Assembly (NCBI GenBank): GCA_947074115.1 | Contig: CAMTOK010000013.1 | Span: 1 to 32,664 of the forward strand | Origin: an uncultured Erysipelotrichaceae bacterium | GTDB taxonomy: Bacteria > Bacillota_I > Bacilli_A > Erysipelotrichales > Coprobacillaceae | Direction: 5' to 3' | DNA: 32,664 nt | Shown here: in pieces, positions 10,921 to 18,325 of the stretch | How the letters are laid out: each line of letters begins with the position of its first letter | Position numbering within the stretch: the first letter of the stretch is position 1 | The notes under the pieces: generated by a model | Told to the model about the DNA's origin: nothing | Seen by the model: only the letters and a program-made list of their open reading frames with translations | The model's database searches: none | Translations under genes and position numbers: made by a program

Positions 10921-11224
10921 AGAAGAAACTGCTTGGTGGTTGATAAAGTAATGGTTGCATACCACCAGCAAAATCATAAACTTCAAAACCTTGACTTCTT
11001 AATATGTCTGCACATTGTCTAGAATGTCCACCGTATTGGCATATTAAGTAATAAGGTTTATCCTTTTTCAAACTTCCAATTTGACTCATAAAGATATCAT
11101 AAGGTATGTTTTGAAAATTTTTAATATGTTTTTGTTTGTATTGATAAGGATCTCTTAAATCAATAAAATACCCGTCTTTTTGGGTAATATAGTAAGCTTC
11201 ATCAGCTTGTAAAGTTGTTCCCAT
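10919..11224 (-). CDS. Small single-domain rhodanese-like protein
   Basis: 101 residues from ATG 11224, with AGGTGATGAC just upstream. A TTG-initiated extension to 11260 has no ribosome binding site and is rejected. The fold markers are FIDLRDPYQYKQKHIKN (20-36) and the active-site loop C62-Q-Y-G-G-H67-S, which aligns with the family pattern C-x-x-G-x-R-S but has His instead of Arg. The sulfur-carrying cysteine is present, so sulfurtransferase activity is possible; the R-to-H change could alter substrate choice. The acceptor and pathway are unknown. It is alone between the BCAA terminator and the pgk promoter. Confidence 0.85.
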   Translation of the reverse strand: MGTTLQADEAYYITQKDGYFIDLRDPYQYKQKHIKNFQNIPYDIFMSQIGSLKKDKPYYLICQYGGHSRQCADILRSQGFEVYDFAGGMQPLLYQPPSSFF

Positions 11225-11356
11225 GTCATCACCTGTTATAGAATATGACAATAAGGACAAATGTGTGAATTGAAATGTGTGAATGAAGATAAAAAGTTAA
11301 GGTTATACTAATATAAAATGATAATTTTAATTGCTAAAAGTAGGCAAAGAAATCAT

Positions 11357-11385
11357 TTGAAAATGCACAAGAACAGTGATATAAT
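11357..11385 (+). promoter_or_regulatory. Near-consensus promoter of pgk-tpiA
   Basis: TTGAAA at 11357-11362, a 17-base spacer ending in TGA, and a perfect TATAAT at 11380-11385. The start point would be about 11392, giving a very short leader with the ribosome binding site almost at its 5' end. Confidence 0.88.
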
Positions 11386-11409
11386 GCAACCATGGAGGAA
11401 TGTGAAAAA

Positions 11410-12594
11410 ATGGATAAGAAAACAATCAAAGATATCGAAGTCGCTGGAAAAACAGTATTAGTTCGTGTTGACTTCAATGTACCAAGAAACAAAGAAACTG
11501 GAGAGATTACTAACGATAATAGAATCGTTGCTGCTCTTCCAACATTAAACTATTTATTAGAACAAAACCCTAAAGCTTTAGTATTATTCTCTCATTTAGG
11601 TAAAGTAAAAACTGAAGAAGATAAAGCTAAAAATGATTTAGCAGTTGTTGCTCCTAGATTAGCAGAATTATTAGGAAAAGACGTTCAATTCGTAAACTGT
11701 ACAAAAGGTGAAGAACTTGAAACTGCAGTTAAAAATGCAGATAATGGTCAAGTTATCTTAGTTCAAAATACACGTTATGAAGCTGGAGAAAGCAAAAATG
11801 ATCCTGAATTAGGAAAATATTGGGCTTCTTTAGGTGATGTATTTGTTGAAGATGCATTTGGTTCAGTTCATAGAGCTCATGCTTCTACAGCTGGAATTCC
11901 TGCTCATTTACCATCAGCAGCTGGATTCTTAGTAGAAAAAGAAATCGCTTATATCGGTAAAGCTGTTAATGATCCTGAAAGACCATTAGTTGCAATCTTA
12001 GGTGGAGCGAAAGTTTCTGACAAAATCGCAGTTATTGAAAACTTATTAAAAGTTGCTGATAAAGTTATCGTTGGTGGAGGTATGTGTTATACTTTCGCTA
12101 AAGCAATGGGTTATGAAATCGGAAACTCATTAGTTGAAGATGATAAAGTAGAATTAGCAAAATCATTTATTGATAAAGCTGAAGGTAAATTAATCTTACC
12201 AATCGATTCAATCTGTTCAGATAAATTCGGTGTAGACGGAGATATCAAAGAATGTGGTGAAAATGTACCAGAAGGTTACATGGGATTAGATATTGGACCT
12301 AAATCAGTTGAATTATTCACAAAAGCATTAGAAGGTGCTAAAACAGTTATCTGGAATGGACCAATGGGTGTATTCGAAATGGCTCCATTCGCTAATGGAA
12401 CAATCAAAGTTTGTGAAGCATTAGCTGCTTTAGATGGTGCTAACACAATTATCGGTGGTGGAGATAGTGCTGCTGCTGTTATGCAATTAGGATTTGCTGA
12501 TCAAGTTTCTCATATTTCAACTGGTGGTGGAGCATCATTAGAATATATGGAAGGTAAAGTTCTTCCAGGTATTGCTGCTATTGATGACAAATAA
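11410..12594 (+). CDS. pgk: Phosphoglycerate kinase
   Basis: It transfers phosphate from 1,3-bisphosphoglycerate to ADP in glycolysis. The 394-residue protein has the N-terminal signature [10 protein letters not shown], then LFSHLGK, the hinge region, and the nucleotide-binding C-terminal end GGGDSAAAV...[14 protein letters not shown] chose ATG 11410. An in-frame ATG at 11392 sits at the predicted transcription start and would bury the GGAGGA site (11394-11399). Codon use is strongly biased, as expected for a highly expressed gene. It is followed 12 bases later by tpiA. No gapA, eno or gpm is in the window. Confidence 0.96.
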   Translation: MDKKTIKDIEVAGKTVLVRVDFNVPRNKETGEITNDNRIVAALPTLNYLLEQNPKALVLFSHLGKVKTEEDKAKNDLAVVAPRLAELLGKDVQFVNCTKGEELETAVKNADNGQVILVQNTRYEAGESKNDPELGKYWASLGDVFVEDAFGSVHRAHASTAGIPAHLPSAAGFLVEKEIAYIGKAVNDPERPLVAILGGAKVSDKIAVIENLLKVADKVIVGGGMCYTFAKAMGYEIGNSLVEDDKVELAKSFIDKAEGKLILPIDSICSDKFGVDGDIKECGENVPEGYMGLDIGPKSVELFTKALEGAKTVIWNGPMGVFEMAPFANGTIKVCEALAALDGANTIIGGGDSAAAVMQLGFADQVSHISTGGGASLEYMEGKVLPGIAAIDDK

Positions 12595-12606
12595 GGAGAA
12601 AAGACA

Positions 12607-13350
12607 ATGAGAAAACCAATTATCGTAGGAAACTGGAAAATGAATAAAACAATTGCTGAAACGAAAGCATTCGTAGAAGCAGTTGATGGATACTGTCATG
12701 ATAATGCTGATTGGGGTGTAGCTACACCATACTTAGCATTACAAACAGCTAAAGAAAACGCTAAAAACTTATTAATCGCTGCTGAAAACTGCCATTTCGA
12801 AAACAATGGTGCTTTCACTGGTGAAATTAGCGTTGATATGTTAAAAGAAATCGGAGTTGAATGGGTTATCTTAGGACACTCTGAAAGAAGACAATATTTT
12901 GGTGAAACTGATGAAACAGTTAACAAAAAAATGTTACAAGTTCTTAAAAATGATTTAACTCCAATCGTATGTGTTGGTGAAACATTAGAAGAATATGAAG
13001 CTGGAACAACTAAAGAAGTATGTAAAACTCAAACAGTTGCTGCTTTCAAAGATGTATGTCCTGCATGTGCAAGCCGTACAGTAATCGCTTATGAACCAGT
13101 ATGGGCAATCGGAACTGGTAAAACTGCGACTAACGAAATCGCTCAAGATGTTTGTGCATATATCAGAAGTGTTGTTGCTGAATTATATGGTCCAGAAGTT
13201 GCTGAAAAAGTAAGAATTCAATACGGTGGATCAGTTAAACCTGAAGGTTTAAAAGAATTATTAGAACAACCAGATATCGATGGTGCTTTAGTTGGTGGAG
13301 CTTCTTTAGTAGAAGATTCATACAAAGCAATGATCGATGCATTAAGATAA
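12607..13350 (+). CDS. tpiA: Triosephosphate isomerase
   Basis: It interconverts dihydroxyacetone phosphate and glyceraldehyde 3-phosphate. The 247-residue TIM barrel keeps all catalytic residues: N9 and K11 in VGNWKMN, H91 in GHSERR, and E163 in AYEPVWAIGTG. Phosphate-binding YGGSVKP and GALVGGAS are near the end. The start follows AAGGAGAAAAG; it is cotranscribed with pgk and closed by its own terminator. Confidence 0.97.
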   Translation: MRKPIIVGNWKMNKTIAETKAFVEAVDGYCHDNADWGVATPYLALQTAKENAKNLLIAAENCHFENNGAFTGEISVDMLKEIGVEWVILGHSERRQYFGETDETVNKKMLQVLKNDLTPIVCVGETLEEYEAGTTKEVCKTQTVAAFKDVCPACASRTVIAYEPVWAIGTGKTATNEIAQDVCAYIRSVVAELYGPEVAEKVRIQYGGSVKPEGLKELLEQPDIDGALVGGASLVEDSYKAMIDALR

Positions 13351-13355
13351 TAAAC

Positions 13356-13384
13356 AAAGATGGATATAATCCATCTTTTTTATT
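13356..13384 (+). terminator. Terminator of pgk-tpiA
   Basis: Arms AGATGGAT and ATCCATCT around ATA, followed by a T run. Confidence 0.9.
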
Positions 13385-13394
13385 ATGAAAAAGA

Positions 13395-13423
13395 TTGTTT
13401 AAAAGTAATATTCAGTTTATAAT
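13395..13423 (+). promoter_or_regulatory. Promoter of the V4R/diguanylate cyclase pair
   Basis: TTGTTT at 13395-13400, a 17-base spacer and TATAAT at 13418-13423. A second perfect TATAAT lies at 13431-13436 without a good -35, so a second start is possible. Confidence 0.65.
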
Positions 13424-13460
13424 TGGGAACTATAATAGACATAATTCGGGAGGTTACGAC

Positions 13461-13997
13461 ATGTCAAATATGTTTTTTGCTAAACAAACAAATGAATTTA
13501 GTTGGGATAAACTTGGTGATATTTCAAAAGGTCGCGAAAACCTTGGGGAATTGATGCCAGTCCTTGTTTATAGACTCCTAGAATATTCTATGAATGATGT
13601 TTTAACACAAGAATTTGGGGTGGAAAAGGCATCTGAACTTTTCTTTAAATCAGGACGCTTGGTTGGTATTGAGTTTACGAATAATGTCATGGATAAAACA
13701 TTAGAACCAAGAGCATTCTTTTCTATGTTAGAAGAGAAATTGATTGAATATAAAATGGGTATATTAAGAATAGAAAAATTTAATTATGAAACTGGAGAAT
13801 TTGTGTTAACAATAGATGAAGATTTAGATTGTAGTGGTTTACCATCAACTGATGAAATGGTATGTCAATACGATGAAGGTTTTTTAAGTGGAATTATGGA
13901 AGCTTATACAAATAATAAATACATAGTTGAAGAAATTGATTGCTGGGCAAGTGGAGCAAGAGTATGTCGATTTAGAGGTTATGTGAAAGGATCATAA
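13461..13997 (+). CDS. V4R-domain protein (probable small-molecule sensor)
   Basis: 178 residues from ATG 13461, behind GGGAGGT at 13449-13454; an open frame back to 13395 runs through the promoter and is rejected. The protein looks like a stand-alone V4R (4-vinyl reductase-like) domain. Its features are an amphipathic N-terminal part, the motif FFKSGRLVGIEF about a third of the way in, and a C-terminal end CWASGARVCRFRGYV with paired cysteines, as in V4R proteins that bind small hydrophobic or metal-containing ligands. It has no signal peptide or membrane segment. Its stop overlaps the start of the diguanylate cyclase (TAATG), which suggests that it senses a ligand and controls that enzyme. 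The ligand is unknown. The family call is by motif, not alignment. Confidence 0.75.
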   Translation: MSNMFFAKQTNEFSWDKLGDISKGRENLGELMPVLVYRLLEYSMNDVLTQEFGVEKASELFFKSGRLVGIEFTNNVMDKTLEPRAFFSMLEEKLIEYKMGILRIEKFNYETGEFVLTIDEDLDCSGLPSTDEMVCQYDEGFLSGIMEAYTNNKYIVEEIDCWASGARVCRFRGYVKGS

Positions 13998-15226
13998 TGA
14001 ACAAGAATAGACAAGATGATATTAATAGATTGTGCCTATATATAAAAGAACTTATTAATAATCCACAAAATGCATCATTAGATGTTCATGATTATTCAGA
14101 GGAATTTGAGGTTCTTATAGAGGGACTCACAATAATCCAGGAATTTATATTAGAGAATGAATCATTTGTTAGATCATTAGCACGCGGTGAATTAGATGTA
14201 GAGTATCCCTCATCATATAATAAGATAGCTGCTCCAGCCAAATCTTTACATACAGCTTTATCCCACTTAACATGGCAAGCACATTGTATTGCTGAAGGAG
14301 ATTATAATCAAAAAGTAGAATTCTTAGGAGATTTTTCAAAATCATTTAATCGTATGATAGAGTCTTTAAAAGAATCTAAAAAGATTGAAGAAAGAGAAAA
14401 AGCTCTCATTAAAAAAAGAAATGATGAACTTCAACAAAGTCAATCATTAATCGTTGAATTAATTACCTTAAGTAAACATAAGGTCGTTGTCCTTGATTTT
14501 GAAACTGATGCGTTTTTATTTACAAATATCAACGTAGGTGAAGAAAGAATGGCAAAGATACAGAATGTCCTAAGTAAGAGTTTATGCAATGAGGACCACG
14601 ATATAGTCCAATGGGAGTATACTGTGACAGACGAACTTCATAAAGAAACATTCTATACAATATCATCTCACTATACAATGTGGAGTGGTAGGCCAGCTGT
14701 TGCCCATTTGATCAGTGATGTCACTGATGAAAAACTAAAGGAAATTGAAATGTCTACATATGCATATCGAGATTCATTAACAGGTTTATATAACCGTCGC
14801 TATGCTATGGAAGTCTTAGAACATTATGCAGAAAACAATAAGGAGTTTATTGTTGCATTCTGCGATATAGATCATTTAAAGTATTGTAATGATGTCTTTG
14901 GTCATGAAGCTGGAAATCAATATATACATGAAATGGCAGAATGTTTATTAGATATGCCATTTGAAAAAGATATCTGTCGTATAGGTGGAGACGAATTCAT
15001 TATTATTACATTGATGACTGATTATGAATTTGTTGAACAATCTTTATTAAATGCTCAAGAAAAGTTAAAATCATATCCAAAACCAGAAGGATATATAAAT
15101 AATAAAGTCTTTAGTTTTGGACTTGCAAAAACAAATGATAATAAAACAGTAAAAGAAGTTCTTTCTGAAGCAGATAGACTTATGTATAAACAAAAACTTG
15201 AAAAAAGAGTAAATAGAACGATCTAA
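13997..15226 (+). CDS. Cytoplasmic diguanylate cyclase with HAMP-like and PAS-like regions
   Basis: 409 residues without membrane spans. Residues about 60-130 resemble a HAMP-type pair (repeated ARGELDVEYP and AEGDYNQKVEF followed by helices). A coiled-coil-like helix rich in K and E is at about 130-155, and a PAS-like region at about 155-255. The GGDEF domain is from about residue 260, with DSLTGLYNRR, the metal-binding FCDIDHLKYCNDVFGH, and the catalytic RIGGDEF (GGDEF at 330-334), all intact. It should make cyclic di-GMP from GTP. The product-inhibition RxxD site expected before GGDEF is missing (FEKD there, at a different spacing). It is translationally coupled to the V4R gene. No EAL or HD-GYP phosphodiesterase is in the window. 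Confidence 0.9.
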   Translation: MNKNRQDDINRLCLYIKELINNPQNASLDVHDYSEEFEVLIEGLTIIQEFILENESFVRSLARGELDVEYPSSYNKIAAPAKSLHTALSHLTWQAHCIAEGDYNQKVEFLGDFSKSFNRMIESLKESKKIEEREKALIKKRNDELQQSQSLIVELITLSKHKVVVLDFETDAFLFTNINVGEERMAKIQNVLSKSLCNEDHDIVQWEYTVTDELHKETFYTISSHYTMWSGRPAVAHLISDVTDEKLKEIEMSTYAYRDSLTGLYNRRYAMEVLEHYAENNKEFIVAFCDIDHLKYCNDVFGHEAGNQYIHEMAECLLDMPFEKDICRIGGDEFIIITLMTDYEFVEQSLLNAQEKLKSYPKPEGYINNKVFSFGLAKTNDNKTVKEVLSEADRLMYKQKLEKRVNRTI

Positions 15227-15258
15227 AGACATGAGAAATCATGTCTTTGTTTTATTTT
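15225..15258 (+). terminator. Terminator after the diguanylate cyclase
   Basis: Arms AAAGACATGA and TCATGTCTTT around a GAAA loop, then a T-rich tail. The first arm overlaps the stop codon. Confidence 0.85.
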
Positions 15259-15288
15259 ATGAAAAAATAATACCTCATGATAAAGAAT

Positions 15289-15297
15289 TGTTATACT
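15289..15297 (+). promoter_or_regulatory. Possible extended -10 promoter of the AEC permease
   Basis: TGTTATACT reads as TGn plus TATACT, about 24 bases before the start codon. No good -35 is seen, so this is tentative. Confidence 0.4.
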
Positions 15298-15320
15298 TAT
15301 ATAAAATTGGGGGAAAATAT

Positions 15321-16259
15321 ATGAGTTTATTATTAATAGAACAAATATTACAATTATTTATTATTTTAGGTATAGGTTTCTTTATTGTTAAAAAAGGTGT
15401 ATTAAAGTCTACTGATAGCCGTGTTATGTCAATCTTACTTTTATATGTTGTCGCACCTTGTGCTATTATAAATGCATTTAGCGTCAATTATACGAGTGAA
15501 ACATTAAAAGGCTTATTACTTGCTGTTTTAGCAGCAATCATAGTTCATATCGTCTTTATTCCATTAACAGCACTGCTCAAGACAGTCTTTCATTTAAGTG
15601 ATATCGAAAAGGCATCATTAATATATTCAAATTCAGGTAATCTTATTATACCCCTTGTGGGGTCTATATTAGGTCCAGAATGGGTAATTTATACAAGTGG
15701 ATATATGATGGTCCAAAATATACTTATGTGGACTCATGGAAAGAGTTTGATTCAAGGAGAGTTTGATTTTAATTTTAAAAAGATCTTTTTAAGTATTAAT
15801 ATATTATCAATCTTTGTTGGTTTAATACTTTTTATAACTCAAATACAATTGCCATCAATAATTTTATCTAGTGTGTCAAAATTAGGAAGTATGATGGGTC
15901 CATTAGCGATGATTATTATTGGTATGCTGATGGGTGATGTCACATTAAAGTCTTTTAAGATTTATAAAAAGGCATATTTAATCACTTTTATGAGACTATT
16001 GGTTTATCCAATAATCATAGTCATCTTATTTCATCTTACAGGATTAACACGTGTTTTAGATAATAGCTATCAAATTATAATGATAACAATACTTGCATGT
16101 AGTGCACCAGTTGCTGCAACAATAACACAATTTGCATCACTGTATAACAAACAACCACTCTATTCTAGTATGATCAATGTTGTAAGTGTCATTTGCAGTA
16201 TTATAACAATGCCTTTAATCATATGGTTATATGAATTTTTGTACACATTATTAACATAA
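15321..16259 (+). CDS. AEC (auxin efflux carrier) family permease
   Basis: 312 residues from ATG 15321, behind GGGGGAA at 15309-15315. Earlier in-frame starts fall inside the preceding terminator and are rejected. About ten hydrophobic spans in two halves match the AEC transporter family. The N-terminal LLIEQILQLFIILGIGFFIVKKGVL, in part, and YSNSGNLIIPLVGSILG near residue 100 are typical. Members move organic acids such as malate or other small anions; the substrate cannot be told here. It stands alone, with a terminator upstream and a new promoter downstream. Confidence 0.85.
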   Translation: MSLLLIEQILQLFIILGIGFFIVKKGVLKSTDSRVMSILLLYVVAPCAIINAFSVNYTSETLKGLLLAVLAAIIVHIVFIPLTALLKTVFHLSDIEKASLIYSNSGNLIIPLVGSILGPEWVIYTSGYMMVQNILMWTHGKSLIQGEFDFNFKKIFLSINILSIFVGLILFITQIQLPSIILSSVSKLGSMMGPLAMIIIGMLMGDVTLKSFKIYKKAYLITFMRLLVYPIIIVILFHLTGLTRVLDNSYQIIMITILACSAPVAATITQFASLYNKQPLYSSMINVVSVICSIITMPLIIWLYEFLYTLLT

Positions 16260-16289
16260 AATGTTAAGAAATTATTAAGAATTGTTTTG

Positions 16290-16318
16290 TTGCTTTTGAT
16301 ATAGACTTTTAGTAATAT
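16290..16318 (+). promoter_or_regulatory. Promoter of the lipoprotein gene
   Basis: TTGCTT at 16290-16295, a 17-base spacer and TAATAT at 16313-16318. The start point would be near 16325, after the ATG at 16317, which supports the GTG start at 16341. Confidence 0.6.
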
Positions 16319-16340
16319 GATGATGAAAAGGGGTGTTAGG

Positions 16341-17120
16341 GTGCAAAGGAAGATAGGGATTGTTTTAATTTGTTCGTTAATGTTGTTTTTATTTGGTTGC
16401 TCTAAAGAAGAAGAGAAAGAGGATCCAACAGAAACAAACGTACCAACATTTGTAGGTATGAGTGCTCTTGAAACATATAATGCAGCTGTTGATTATTTTA
16501 ATCAAACAGTAAACTATTATATGATTAGTGGAAAAATAGAAGATACAAATTGTGAAAAAGAAATATTTAAAAATAATTCACAAATTAATGTTAGTAATAA
16601 AGAAGTCTATGAAGAATGGTCAAGTTATATCTTAAGTTATAGTATTACAGAAGGTGAAACTTACCACGCATTGTCTTTAGGTGATCAAGATTTATATGAG
16701 TATGAGGTATTAGACGGTTATCCGAAAATTATGGATAAAATGTATAACCGATATGATACAGGAGATGCTGAACTTTTAAACATTAAAAGAGTCAATTCTG
16801 ATGGTAAAATCCATTTAACTTTGAAAGTGAAAGATACTGAAGATTACACTTTTGGTGCAGGAGATGGATCAATTGAGGATATTTTCTATACAATTGATAT
16901 TGTGATTAATGAAGATGCTTTAATTGAAAAAGAAACAATGACGATTTATAGTGATGAAAGCTTTAGTGAAGTATTGTATGTATCGACAGATTTTGATTTT
17001 AAAAATATTAATCAAAAAGAATATGAAGATTTTACTGATTTAATTGATGAAATGGTGAAATGCCATGGTTTAAGTCAAGAGGAAGTCTTTAAAATACTAA
17101 AGATTGAAGAAATGTTGTGA
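16341..17120 (+). CDS. Lipoprotein of unknown function
   Basis: 259 residues if started at GTG 16341, with AAAAGGGG ending about eight bases upstream. ATGs at 16317 and 16320 have no ribosome binding site and overlap the predicted -10 box. The N-terminus has basic residues, a hydrophobic core and a lipobox ending FLFGC, followed by an acidic spacer rich in E and D, so the mature protein should be anchored outside the membrane. The rest is a soluble, beta-rich looking domain rich in acidic residues, ending in a short helical tail. I recognise no family. Its own promoter and terminator make it a single-gene unit. Confidence 0.8.
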   Translation: MQRKIGIVLICSLMLFLFGCSKEEEKEDPTETNVPTFVGMSALETYNAAVDYFNQTVNYYMISGKIEDTNCEKEIFKNNSQINVSNKEVYEEWSSYILSYSITEGETYHALSLGDQDLYEYEVLDGYPKIMDKMYNRYDTGDAELLNIKRVNSDGKIHLTLKVKDTEDYTFGAGDGSIEDIFYTIDIVINEDALIEKETMTIYSDESFSEVLYVSTDFDFKNINQKEYEDFTDLIDEMVKCHGLSQEEVFKILKIEEML

Positions 17121-17137
17121 TAACATTTCTTTTTTTG
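17108..17137 (+). terminator. Terminator with the stop codon in its loop
   Basis: Arms AGAAATGTT (17108-17116) and AACATTTCT (17122-17130) are followed by T8. The TGA stop of the lipoprotein gene lies in the five-base loop and the 5' arm is coding. Confidence 0.85.
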
Positions 17138-17169
17138 TATATCTTATTAAAAAGGGTTTCATAATATTA

Positions 17170-17197
17170 TTGAAATGATAATGATATATGGTATACT
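17170..17197 (+). promoter_or_regulatory. Promoter of the cation exchanger gene
   Basis: TTGAAA at 17170-17175, a 16-base spacer ending in TGG, and TATACT at 17192-17197. The spacer contains TGATAATGATA, which looks like half of a Fur/PerR-type box, but the other half is missing. Confidence 0.65.
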
Positions 17198-17245
17198 AAC
17201 AATATTTAACACATTTATGAAATGTAAAGAGTAGGGAGGAACGCA

Positions 17246-18184
17246 ATGATCGTCAATATTGTTTTATTAATCATCGGCTTTGTTTTATTAATTAAGGGAG
17301 CTGATGTTTTCGTTGAATCCGCATCAAAAGTCGCAAGTATGTTTAAAATACCTCAAATTGTCATTGGTTTAACTATTGTTGCTTTTGGAACAAGTGCGCC
17401 AGAAGCAGCTGTCAGTATAGCATCAACTTATAACGGAAATGCTGGAATTGCTGTTGGGAATATTATTGGAAGTAATATTGCCAATATTCTTTTAATTTTA
17501 GGGGTAGCAGGAATGATCACTGCATTGCCTATTAAAAGAAATACAATGAGAGTCGAAATTCCTTTTGTTGTTGTCATTACTGTTTTGTTAGCTCTATTAG
17601 GATTTGATGAAAGAATTACCCGTTTAGACGGTGTTATTCTTTGGTTATTCTTTATCGGATTCCTAGTCTATCTTTTCTTTATGAGTAAAAATGGAGCCGA
17701 TAGTGCTCTAGATGATGTCCCTGAGTATGACGAAAATGATAAGTTATGGAAGTTAATAATTATCTTAGTATTAGGTATGATTTGTATAGTTGTTGGTAGT
17801 CAAGTGACAGTCAATTCAGCAAGTGCAATTGCTCAAGATTTTGGAGTGAGTGATCGTATTATTGGATTAACAATTGTATCAATTGGTACATCTTTACCAG
17901 AACTTGTTACATCAATTAGTGCTTCTTTAAAAGGTAAAAATGAAATTGCTATTGGGAATGTTATAGGAAGTAATATCTTTAATATATTATTTGTACTTGG
18001 AACTGCAGCCTTAGTTGCTCCTAGTGCAATACCATTTCCTATTAGTTTTATTGTTGATATTATCATTGCAATTGGTGCAATTTTACTATTCCTTATCTTC
18101 ATTGGTAAGGACAAACACCTTAAGAGATATGGCGCATTTATCATGCTTTGTTGTTATATTGGATACATGATTTACATTCTTTAA
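17246..18184 (+). CDS. Calcium/sodium antiporter, CaCA family (YrbG-like)
   Basis: 312 residues, about ten membrane spans, with the two inverted alpha repeats of cation/Ca2+ exchangers. Repeat 1 has GTSAPE (48-53) and GNIIGSN (71-77); repeat 2 has GTSLPE (214-219) and GNVIGSN (237-243). An acidic loop (about 150-167) lies between the halves. All ion-binding acidic and polar residues of the repeats are present. It should exchange Ca2+ (or another divalent cation) for Na+ or H+ at the membrane. The start ATG follows TAGGGAGGAACG. It is monocistronic, with its own promoter and terminator. Confidence 0.92.
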   Translation: MIVNIVLLIIGFVLLIKGADVFVESASKVASMFKIPQIVIGLTIVAFGTSAPEAAVSIASTYNGNAGIAVGNIIGSNIANILLILGVAGMITALPIKRNTMRVEIPFVVVITVLLALLGFDERITRLDGVILWLFFIGFLVYLFFMSKNGADSALDDVPEYDENDKLWKLIIILVLGMICIVVGSQVTVNSASAIAQDFGVSDRIIGLTIVSIGTSLPELVTSISASLKGKNEIAIGNVIGSNIFNILFVLGTAALVAPSAIPFPISFIVDIIIAIGAILLFLIFIGKDKHLKRYGAFIMLCCYIGYMIYIL

Positions 18185-18196
18185 AGAAAAAGTTTT

Positions 18197-18247
18197 GAGA
18201 GAAAGGGCTTACATTTAAACTGTAAACACTTTCTCTCTATTTTTTTA
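18197..18247 (+). terminator. Terminator of the cation exchanger gene
   Basis: Outer arms GAGAGAAAG (18197-18205) and CTTTCTCTC (18229-18237), with an inner pair TTACA/TGTAA, followed by a T run. Confidence 0.85.
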
Positions 18248-18249
18248 AA

Positions 18250-18275
18250 TTCCTTGCTTGTTTTTTCACAAGGAA
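18250..18275 (+). promoter_or_regulatory. Candidate Rex operator in the adhE promoter
   Basis: Arms TTCCTTG and CAAGGAA are 12 bases apart. At the same centre lies TTGCTTGTTTTTTCACAA (18254-18271); its right half TCACAA is a perfect Rex half-site, while the left keeps only TTG. It covers the -35 box and spacer of the adhE promoter. Rex, an NADH-sensing repressor, controls adhE in many Firmicutes. Confidence 0.5.
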
Positions 18276-18286
18276 TATAGTATATT
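18258..18286 (+). promoter_or_regulatory. Promoter of adhE
   Basis: TTGTTT at 18258-18263, a 17-base spacer and TATATT at 18281-18286, about 40 bases before the start codon. Confidence 0.7.
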
Positions 18287-18325
18287 ATCGTTGTAATAAA
18301 AATAAACATTTTTGGAGGATAAAGT

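Noticed and set aside
17833-18144. 103-codon minus-strand open frame inside the cation exchanger gene
   Set aside because: It is antisense to the well-conserved alpha-2 repeat; hydrophobic composition is a reflection of the sense strand.
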